In this document: piece by piece, positions 55,036-64,000 of the stretch
Position numbering within the stretch: the first letter of the stretch is position 1
Layout of the letters: each line of letters starts with the position of its first letter
Assembly (NCBI GenBank): GCA_002946415.1
Contig: NJPS01000032.1
Span: 549,759-613,758 of the forward strand
Origin: Rutstroemia sp. NJR-2017a BVV2
Lineage: Eukaryota; Ascomycota; Leotiomycetes; Helotiales; Rutstroemiaceae
DNA: 64,000 bases
Reading direction: 5' to 3'
Made by a program: the position numbers and the translations under genes
Notes under the pieces: generated by a model
The model's database searches: none
What the model was told of the DNA's origin: nothing
Seen by the model: the letters and a program-made list of their open reading frames with translations, nothing else

Positions 55036-58000
55036 TGCACTGGCGAGTTTCTTGATGTAGAATAAAATGCATGGGATGTTAATGCCTTTTATCGCGTCAA
55101 AACATCGCGTATTTCCGCGACTGGGAATCTGATTGTTACTATTTAGAGCCTAGCGTAAGGTTAATCTGATCTAATCTTATCTTATCTGTCTGCGCCCAGC
55201 CATATCTTTTAATTTATCTTCTTGTCTTTCTTTTTGCGGGAGTAAATACTTGTACCACCGAACTTATATGACATCGGCCACTCTTTCAGGTGACAGCAGG
55301 ATTCTTGATTATTACTATATTGTAGTATTTGATACTATACCCGCCCGCCTAGCCTGCACGAACATATTCTATCCTCCGCGCCATTACGATGCTCATGCTC
55401 AAGAGCCGAAAACTGCTGTTTGTCCCGGCATACCGGCTTCGATGCTTGAGGATATAACCTTAACCTACCGGCCTAAACCAAGTCATGAACACAGCCACCA
55501 TAAGTATCAGATGACCCTACGCGCAAGCAACGGAGACTCGATATTCTCTTTTTACTCTCCTAGCACCCCGCCTTTGAGACTTCCCACCAGGCCTAGCGCC
55601 TGAGCGGGAAAGAGATACATCACATTTAGCTGCTTGGGCGACGTGCCCGCAACAATCCCCTCGCACGGTGCATTACCCTGACAGAGCAAATATGGATAAG
55701 CACGTTGCAGGAGCGTACAGGCAACGATCCGTGGGGGAAGGAAGCTCATCGTATGAGATCGTTGCCGTGGGGCCGGAAAGTAAGCTGCATGCATATATAC
55801 TAGTGCCAAACCTTCCTGTTCCCCTGTTAGCTATCAAAGACCTCAAGTCAGTATAGCGACTGAACCGATCCTCAGACGTTCTGTATACTGCAGACCAGCT
55901 TTAACCTATCAAGCGGTGGTCGCAAGTCTTGTGGCTCGTTAATATCCAGAACCACCACTAGTCCTCCAACTGTTGCCGCATAACCTCGGACAAGTGTCTA
56001 GAAGGTTATAGCAAAAGGCGGCGATACTCAATGCACGAAGTTGGCGCCGAAGAAAGCGTTACCTTGCCGAGTCTTCGGGGCACCGGATCAGGGCTTCGTC
56101 GAAAAGCTGCGGTGCATTTGGTGCGGGTAGACGCTGTGCCACGAGGTCAAGTTAGACGTAGCAGTCCATTGCTATTTTGCCCTCTCTTATTAAAAAGGCT
56201 CGCTTGGATGGAACGAAACCGGGTTCCGAATTTCTGAATGCAGGTTTACAGGTCTTAAAGCAAACATCCTGTTCCACGCCCAGCTGTGATACCTAAAGTC
56301 GCCGAGGAGAGGGGTAGCTACGTGAGGAAAGCGACCGGTGCGGGGAAGAAGGAGAAGAGCGATCCAGGGAGGCAAAACAACTGGTCACCATATTAGCTGG
56401 GAAATGAAGTCATAAAGGGGCAATGTAGAGAACGATGGCTTCTTTCTAGCTTTGGGTGACAGGCGACTTGTATCTTGGAGTCTGGTAGGATTAAATTAAT
56501 AATTTACATGCAGACTGAGCTAGGCAAAGAGTTACATCTAACAGTTATGTACAACAGCATCTAGCTTTGGACTACCTTGTACGTCCCTACATGTATATTT
56601 TTCATTTCTAGAATATATTCCTTCTTTACATTGAGCCAATCTTGACGTTTTCACTTCCACTATACATCTACTGCGTGCTTGATATTTGGTCAATAATGTC
56701 AGTAAGTTTGTATTCTTTCGAACTCACACCAAACTCATCAATCAAGTAGAGGCAAGTCTTCTATTCTGGGATCAGAAACTAGTACACGAGTGCGGGTGGC
56801 GTCGACGCATTCCCGTCGTCAAGTGTGCATGAAGATATCAAAGCGGTTCTAATTAGTGCTCTACGCGTCCCATCTCCTTATCCTTCAACTAGACTGGTCT
56901 AAATCTGTTGGGGAAGGCAATTCCTTCATTCTAGAACGAATAGAAGGCCATTCAAATTGATCATTTGAGGACTCGGACCTACTATGACGTGTGCATTATA
57001 ACATCGATGCATGATTGCAGCGTCGTTGCGAAAATGTCTGTGACGTTCCCGAACGTTTTGCAACCGGTCGTCAATCATGGCGCGAGCATGTTTCCGTTTC
57101 CCATGAGAACGTCCCCTGGCGAGGTTCAGATGGTCATGGATGAATCTCTGCTCTTAACTTAAGGTTTTGTTCTGGAACAAACACTCGAATTTTCGAATCG
57201 CAAAATGATGACTGTGTGGCTGGGGAGCTTGGGGATCTGCGACAGGTGCCACCCGCAGAGAGGGGTGATAAGAGTGATAAGAGTGATAAGCCGTCGATTC
57301 CTCCGATCTCTGCCTTGCGTCTGTAACTCGTCAAATGAAATGATTATAAGGGATGGTATCTGCTTGGCAGGTACGGACTGCCTTTTGACCTGTGCCTGTT
57401 TGGAGTGACAGGATGAGGCCCGGAAATCTGGAATTGTAGGTTCATGCTTTGAGCGAGAGTTGGGGAGCGGCCTTCTTTGAAAAAAAAAAGGAAAATTGAT
57501 CTGGGCGGTCTATTGTGGTCCATATAATCTAGCTGGGGTCAGCCTGCCGGCCATCGTCATCAATCTGTGCGACCCTCTCTTCCGCAGCGTCCGAACCACG
57601 GACTGCTTGCAATGTTTTTCTGCACACATAACATAACGATCATCATTGAGGCTTAGAAGAAATATAACTTTGATTTGTGAAGAACGGCGACACATCAAGT
57701 AAGCTAGGAAGCCTCGAGGAGTTTAATAGTATCTCGTGAGCGGTCGTGAGCGGTTCTCCTCAGTTACCGCTAGGAAAAACAAGAGGACGATCTCAACACC
57801 GCCTCGTCCCTCCCCGCACCTATGTTGCAGCCTCACTCACCGGCCCAAGTCGAAAGAAGAGTCCAACGCGGTGAAGCTGCCACCTCACTATCCCTAGCAT
57901 TAGAACCTTAACGGAGCCCGACTATTCTCTACGGGGATCCCTCCCAGCCAAGATCCAAGGTAGGTCTGTTGGGCTCATCTATCGCATCTATCGCATCTGA

Positions 58001-60118
58001 AGGGTTCAAAGGGGAATGCGACGCTGAAACATCATGCGCGCCGAGGATTGGGTAGTAGGTACGAACCAAGCACCTACTCCTCACGAGTCGCAGGGAGGTC
58101 CCTTTGTGCGAATGGGCCATTTTTCTTGGTCCAGAAAAAAGTTAGGTTAGGTTATTCTGGATCTTGATGTTGGGTGTTATTACTTGTACTTTGCTATTCG
58201 TGCTGTGGGTGTGCGATCTTGGAAAGGGTCGGCTGAAGTGCGGAGGGAGCTGCGAAGTCGGTGCCAACTCTTGAGGAGAAAGGGCATTACAGCTATGATT
58301 ACGTAGGCAGCTGCTAGATAGAGACAGGGACGTAGATTTATATGATGTTATACACAGCTGGAGTATCGATGAGCGTATCAAATTATTCATTAAAGAAAAC
58401 TTCACCTCTGTGATTTACTGGAAGGAGATAAAGATCAACGTGCAGCAGTGATAGAGAGCCAGAAGTGGTCTGCCGTTACCTCATTATGGTCCCCTTCCCC
58501 CAAAATCTAGCCTACTTTTGGTGGCCGCTAGACCAAGAATGTACTCCGCGAGTTCCGGGCATCGCCATGAAATCTCCAGCAAAATGCCGATTTCCATGCG
58601 GACTTGAGAGATACAAGTAGTAGATGCACGCAGAGAAGAGGGATGTATATGTATGTATATACGCCGATAGCCTTCCTTCGCGGTGCTTCTCATGTGCAAG
58701 AGGTCTGCTCGAGATCGATGATTCCATTTCTTTTGTTGTGGGTTGGAATCATTCTTGTGCGAGCTCTCGTGTAGAGCTCTATATAAAAATCAGTATTTGT
58801 TATACTCTTATATTGTTGATATTGTTTATACTGTTTGTTTGGCTCTCCCGGCTGGCGATTGGGATAAGGATACGATATTCTCATACTGGTCGTGTAGTGC
58901 CCGCGCGATTGTACTTCCTGCGCCGTATATGGAATAATCCCCTCCACCCTCCCCCCTCCACCCTCCACCCCTCTCGCCCTCGTCGCAAAGTCTTACTTCA
59001 ATCACATCACATCACATCACTGCTCTTTGCAGCAGCAGACGGCAGCGCACCTCACTTCTCGTCCTCTCGCGACTCGCGACTCGCGCCCCACCTCCCCAGT
59101 CGCCGTTGACGATTTATCCTGCTGACCTCATCTCTCTGGCCCCGTCGCGTACCTCACGGCGTCGTCTGTCGTCCATTCGTCACAAGCCAATCGCAGCGTG
59201 TGGGGTGCCAAGACCAACAACCCTATACCGGCGGTCCGGCATCAGAAACAACAACCCTGCCAGTGCGAGCAGATCTTTTGCTTGAATCTCGAATCTCGAA
59301 TAAACTTGGAAGCCGCATGCAGAAAAATTCCCCAACTCCATCCCAATCCATCCCAATCCATCCCTCTTCCTGGGAGTAGAGCGCAAACTATATCCCCCAA
59401 CAAGCATACCGCTTCTTCCACTTTTTGCACTTTTGGCTTGTCCCTTTGTCCCTTTTGCTTTTCCCTTTCTTCCCACTTGTCCACCCACCCACTATTACTC
59501 TACGAACCAACTACCACCCCCCAACACGGCTACCGATTTTCGCTATCGCGCATTACCTCAACTCAGAAAAGTGAGGTTCGATCTGATCTTCTCACCTACA
59601 CACGCTTCCGTCGACTTGCTCTGCTACCCGCACTGTGCGTGTGTTGGCAAACCCAAACACTTCCTTTATCCTTACTCCTTGTCTCTGTCGTTCAGGCATT
59701 TGACAACAAGCAAAACCTACATTATACTCATCTCATAATTGGTGAGTGCTCATCCCTCCTTCACATCACTTTTGGGTGGCTTGTCTTGTGTATCGTCTTG
59801 GACGTGATTCATGCCATCCCCCTCCTATCCTAAGCCCTACCAGCTATCCCCTGCCCCGATATATTTCTGCATGACTACTTGAAGTACTTGGTCATCTGGT
59901 GCCAGTGGATTCACGTACTGCAGCAATATTATTATATTGCGACAATGCCGTTGGAGCTTGAACAAGATTATACTTCTTGAACATCTACACCGTGCGACTA
60001 CTTGACTCTACTTGCTTCCTTTAGTTCCGGAGCAAACTCACATTCATTCATACTCGTCACCACCACACTTACAGCTACACGATATCCTTTCGGAAGCAAC
60101 TAATTGTTAATACTCAAC
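55036..60118. other. five-kilobase gene-poor region
   Basis: The largest gap in the window. The left end holds the Dpb11 promoter. The right end (58900-60118) is pyrimidine-rich and is probably the long 5' leader of the arrestin gene, with a GTGAGT at 59742 that may be a leader intron donor. Between them (55250-58600) the composition is mixed, with no frame of recognisable content; frames such as 55250-55603, 56031-56237 and 56965-57162 start at non-ATG or poor codons. Small direct repeats occur at 57735-57752 (TCGTGAGCGG twice) and 59336-59362 (CATCCCAATC units). Decayed transposon sequence is possible but was not recognised. Confidence 0.5.
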
Positions 60119-62905
60119 ATGACAGGCTCAGTCCCAATCCCATACTTCTCCGACAGAGGCACTGTCTACTACCATCCTCCGAACCTCCTCGCGGACAAAC
60201 CACGAACCACTCTGCCAGCACCGCCGTGTCGACCAAGGCAGCGCAGACCTCACTCCATACACATCACACGACTACCAGCAGGCTTCGTACCTTTTGATCT
60301 GCGGCCTCCTCCACCCCAACCACAACCTAAAAAGCCGTCCCGCACCAAAACCCAACTCACAAAACTGGCTTCCCGAGATAGCGCAAAGCGTGTGCTTGGC
60401 TCGGTTTTTTCCTCCTTCTCCTCCAACAAACCCACCACAGCATCTGCATCCTCGTCCACACGGTCCCCTAGCCCGCAGGTGAGTCGAACGCAGTCGACAC
60501 GATCAACAGATCGCCGAAATATATTCTCGAGAAGACCGGGATCTAGTGCAGGAGGGCTGGAAGCGGGCATAATGTCGGGACCGGGGCCGGGCTATGATAT
60601 CGAGGCTTTGAATGGAAGGCTAGGTCGTGCTTCGTTAGGCAATAGCGCCTCAGATTTGTCAATTGATAATACATCATCACCGTCGCTAGCGGGCGTTGAT
60701 AGCGAGAAACCCGTAGCGTCAAGCAACGGTGTGTATGTATATGTTAAGCTGGCTGAGCCCATCATCTATTTGACTGGGCTCGATCATGATGGCACAACAC
60801 GCGATTCATCGTCCAACTCAACAGCAATCCTCCGTGGAAAACTACAGTTAAACATCACAAAGAGCGCCAAAATAAAGGCCGTTACCCTGAAGTTTACCGG
60901 TAGAGCAAGAACTGAATGGCCTGAAGGTATGTGGGAGTTACAAGTTATTCCCAAATCCGAGCTTACATTTTCTAGGTATTCCTCCTGCCAAGACAGAAAC
61001 TTTCGAGGAAGATTCACTTAGAACGCAAGTGCTGCCATTCTTCAACGCCGCCTATGTAGGGTCTGAAGTTGGATATGGCACTCTGTGTAATTATGTCCTC
61101 CGGGATAAAGTCGGCAACACATCCGTGACTCCATTGTCGAGCGGTCTCGATTCTCCTGGGTTCTCCCTCCCGATCATCGGTGGTAGAAACAGATCAAGCA
61201 CATTACTGTCATCAAGGGAGACCAAGAGGCTATCTTTGCAAAGCAATCAATCCCGTAGTTTTGGAAAGGGGGACTCTCCATACGTTTCGACACCGCAACA
61301 AAAAGGTTACAAAATCTTCCATCCCGGTGTCTATGAATACAATTTTGAAATCCCGATCGACAACAACAGTCCCGAGACTACCAAGCTCCCGCTTGCCTCA
61401 GTAATATGGCAGTTGGAGGCCTTTGTGGAGAGAGCCGGAACTTTCAGACCAAATCTTCAAGGATTCAAGGAGGTCCCGGTTATCAGAACGCCTTCCATTG
61501 AGTCTCTGGAGTTGGTTGAACCAATTTCTATTAGTAGGAACTGGGAGGATCAGTTACATTATGAAATCATGATATCTGGAAAATCTTTTCCTCTTGGATC
61601 CAGAATCCCTATCGCTTTCAAGCTCACACCACTCGCCAAGGTCCACGTTCATAAGATCAAGGTTCTCGTCACCGAAAATCTTGAATACACCACCAGCAAC
61701 CGCAAAGTAACGAGAAAGGACGCCCAGAAGAAACTCCTATTGTTAGAGAAGTCGGCCGGGAGGCCTTTAGCCAAAGAGTATAGCCATCAAGAAGTACGGG
61801 TATTGCGAGGGGGCGAATCTTCACCTGAGGAAAGAGCACAAGCACGTGCTTCAGCTATGAGAGAAAGAGAAAGAGAAGCTAGGAGATTAGGCATAGAACC
61901 TCTGCCACTTCCTGAACCGGCAGAAAACATGCTCGGTGACCTCGAACTAGGATTGGATCATTTCATCGGCTCGACTGAGCTTGAGATGTCTGTTCAATTA
62001 CCCACTTGTGAGATGATGGAGAAAGATAAATCGAAGCGACTGGTTCATGATTGCACGTGGAAGAATGTTAGCACACATCATTGGATTAAGGTATGTATTA
62101 CTCAGTCATTGCCAAAAACTTTGCTAATCACAAATATAGATTGTGATGCGGATATCTCGAAAAGACCCTGAAGATCCCACAGGGAAAAAGCGTCGTCACT
62201 TTGAAATCTCTATCGATTCACCCTTCACTATTCTGAGTTGCCACGCATCACAGCCACAATTAGCACTACCTGCGTACGCTGATATTGGCAAGGAAAATAG
62301 TCAAACACGGAATCGTGTTTGTGGCTGTCCGAATGCTGAGATGGATGGTCAACCAACTTTGGCAAGCTTAAACACCGGTTCATTTGACAATCTGAGTCTT
62401 GCTTCTCCGGCACGGCCAGAAACGGGCCAACCTCTCAGGCCACCACCACAAGCTCATTTAGCTATGCACAACGCAGTTCAACGTCCGATACACATGCTTC
62501 GCAATCCGAGCTACAACCCTCCTGCATTCGACGCTGAAGACCCGCCTCCTCCAATGCCAACTCCACCACCTATGTATGATCAAGTAGTCGGAACGCCTAG
62601 TCATGATGGACTTGCCGATTACTTTTCAAGGTGAGCACTAATCTTTACTTTTTTCCATAGAGCAACTGACTGACCTTCGTCCTAGATTGAGCGAGGAATA
62701 TGACGACGAGGATCACACGGATGATGAGGACGTTGAGCGAGCTGTTCGCCGAGGCCGTGTCAACGTCGCCCATCCTCATACACCTGGTGGACGCATCAAC
62801 CGAAGCATGGACATCAGTCGAGATTTCATGTTTACCACGGCTGGACTTCGATACGATCGACAGACAGAAAGCGATCCACGAGCAACGACGACAATGGCGA
62901 CATAA
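60119..62905 (+). CDS. arrestin-related trafficking adaptor (CreD/Rod1/ApyA type)
   Basis: Adaptor that recruits the Rsp5/HulA ubiquitin ligase to plasma-membrane transporters for endocytosis. Four exons, 60119-60926, 60976-62090, 62140-62630 and 62686-62905 (introns 49, 49 and 55 nt), give 877 residues. After a disordered Arg/Ser/Pro-rich N-terminus of about 210 residues comes the arrestin N fold: VYVYVKLAEPIIYLTG, LRGKLQLNITKSAKIKAVTL, and GYKIFHPGVYEYNFEIPID. The arrestin C fold begins near RNWEDQLHYEIMISGKSFPL. The tail has VCGCPNAEM, a PPMY motif at about residues 784-787 (a PPxY ligand of WW domains) and an LPAY variant near 684. The acidic C-terminal exon ends the protein. The ATG at 60119 has A at -3. 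CreD versus its paralogue ApyA cannot be settled here. Confidence 0.9.
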
Positions 62906-63604
62906 ATACGAAACAAATTTTTTTGATGCTTGTATATGATGCATACATTGCATGTTCTCTATTTACGGAAATGATTTGGTTACGAATTAATGCTAAAAGG
63001 GTGGGAATCTATATATCATTGTTGGGCTACGGCTACGACTTGGTGCATTTGGTCTAAAATCTGTTACTTTGGTATGGTTTGGTTATATATGATGATCATA
63101 GGGCGAGGCTAGATTGATCTGGTTGGCAAAATTTTGGCGTGAGCGGCAATGCTTCTTTTGGTTCACTTTGAATGTTCTGTTTGGGTATGGGGATGGCGTA
63201 TTTGTTGGCTTATTACTTTCTGGTGGTGGGCGGCGGGCGGCGGGCGGTTTGGCATGATGCGGATATACATGGCCTTTCCTAACATAGGATGAGGATATTG
63301 TGTTGTATATGGGATATGGATATCTTGTTTGGTTTATAGATTGGTTGGAGGGGTCATTTATTGGGTTAGGGGCTATGGCAAGACAAGACAGGAGGAGAGG
63401 GAGACATCATTTGGATAAATTTTTGTGTGCGTGGGCTTATGATGTGAGTTTGTTGAGGGTTATCTAGTGTGTAGATTGAATAGAGATTTTGGAGATACAA
63501 TTTAGAGGCCAGATTGATTGAGATTGAGATTGAGATAGAGATTGATGAATAGAATTGAAATCTGAATAACGTTACTTTGGCTTACCTACTTCTGATATCA
63601 GCTA
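62906..63604. other. arrestin 3' region and spacer
   Basis: 700 bp of T/G-rich sequence with many TTGGTT-like words, a GGCGGGCGGC run at about 63228-63247 and a GATTGAGATTGAGAT run at about 63515-63545. No gene was seen. Confidence 0.6.
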
Positions 63605-64000
63605 CCAACAGTGGGTGACAGAATTCCGTGCGCACGGGCCATAAGCGTAAATATCATCATTTTAGCCATATGCATTTAATCATCAACAACTACAACCATG
63701 GCGCCACCAACACGCTTGAGACCCTTTAGGACTCCTTCTCCTGGTCCTCTAGGAGGTGGGGAAGCTGATACTCCAAGAAAGACTATGTTCTTTAACGCGC
63801 TAGCGCGGGAGGGCAACTCTAAAGCTGTTCGTACGATAGCGAAAGAATGTGGCATCGCAGAGTCAACAGGACGGAAATGGCGCAAGCAATACTTGGATAT
63901 GGGCGAGGAGGCAAAGCGGCATACACGGCCAAGGTCTAAAGTGCTTGGACGTAACTCAAGAGTTACTAAATCGATGTGTAAGATGCTGGTTTCTCCGTCC
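63605..64000 (+). mobile_element. left end of a Tc1/mariner-like DNA transposon
   Basis: A transposase-like frame starts at 63698 and continues off the window. About 95 bp before it a sequence of terminal-repeat character begins after a TA dinucleotide (63603-63604): CCAACAGTGGGTGACAGAAT, then a 12-bp palindrome CCGTGCGCACGG (63626-63637). Tc1/mariner elements insert at TA and have terminal inverted repeats at such a distance. The right end lies outside the window, so the boundary is inferred. Confidence 0.5.
63698..64000 (+). CDS. Tc1/mariner-like transposase, N-terminal part
   Basis: From the ATG at 63698 (ACCATGG) the frame is open to the last base, at least 101 codons. After a Pro/Arg-rich start (RLRPFRTPSPGP) comes a helix-turn-helix segment: FFNALAREGNSKAVRTIAKE followed by CGIAESTGRKWRKQYLDMG, a paired-type DNA-binding domain as in Tc1 transposases. 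Then a basic stretch (KRHTRPRSKVLGR) leads to a second helical unit with RVTKSMCKMLVSPS, which in fungal elements precedes the catalytic DDE domain. The DDE domain lies beyond the window, so intactness cannot be judged. No stop or frameshift is seen in this part. Confidence 0.65.
   Translation, partial: MAPPTRLRPFRTPSPGPLGGGEADTPRKTMFFNALAREGNSKAVRTIAKECGIAESTGRKWRKQYLDMGEEAKRHTRPRSKVLGRNSRVTKSMCKMLVSPS

Noticed and set aside
59198..59833. Plus-strand frame of 211 codons before the arrestin gene
   Set aside because: It starts at GTG with no early ATG, is Ser/Leu/Pro/Thr-rich and lies in the pyrimidine-rich leader of the arrestin gene.
1..64000. CRISPR arrays, rRNA and tRNA genes
   Set aside because: No regularly spaced direct repeats with unique spacers, no rRNA-like stretch, and no sequence with matching tRNA A and B boxes was found by eye. 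The genome is eukaryotic, so CRISPR is not expected.

Overview
The window is nuclear DNA of a filamentous ascomycete (Pezizomycotina). The evidence is the gene content (EFL1, EDC3, PIF1, a PUB1/TIA1-type RNA-binding protein, a PEX11C-type peroxin, an Mpv17 protein, a four-BRCT Dpb11/Rad4 protein and a long fungal arrestin adaptor), short GT-AG introns of mostly 49-66 nt with CTAAC/CTGAC-like branch sites, and long UTR-rich spacers full of microsatellites. Leotiomycetes is a plausible guess from overall feel, but it is not proven. I saw no rRNA, tRNA or CRISPR array.

Left part (1-11000): a possible C-terminal fragment of a plus-strand gene at the left edge, the ribosome-biogenesis GTPase EFL1 (minus), a tandem-PH Opy1-like protein (plus) and an uncharacterised Cys-containing protein (minus). 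From 11000 to 16750 no intact gene is visible. That stretch holds the decayed remains of a fungal STAND/ankyrin-type gene (12541-14736), with an N-terminal signature, an ankyrin-entry-like piece and a C-terminal Cys motif separated by stops and frameshifts.

Middle part (16750-41964), mostly housekeeping: Mpv17-family membrane protein, a His/Cys/Ser-rich uncharacterised protein, a repeat-filled spacer with a degenerate ~300-bp tandem duplication, a PEX11C-type protein, an uncharacterised Pro/Ser-rich protein, then the mRNA-decapping scaffold EDC3, the PIF1 helicase and a PUB1-like three-RRM protein, all on the minus strand. A Mediator MED2-like protein (plus) and a Pro/Gly-rich orphan (minus) follow.

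Right part (42700-64000) is more accessory: an orphan protein with an exact-length 72-bp internal duplication, then an SDR dehydrogenase, a flavin monooxygenase, a bactofilin-like beta-helix protein and a cytochrome P450 within 6.4 kb. This looks like a small oxidative tailoring group without a visible backbone synthase. Dpb11/Rad4 follows, then a 5-kb gene-poor stretch, a CreD/Rod1-type arrestin adaptor, and at the right edge the start of a Tc1/mariner-like transposon.

Intron positions below were placed by hand from splice consensus plus reading-frame continuity. All multi-exon models add up to an intact frame. The most noteworthy observations are the bactofilin-like gene, the 21-nt micro-exon that carries half of the EFL1 P-loop, the two-start architecture of PIF1 and the decayed STAND gene.
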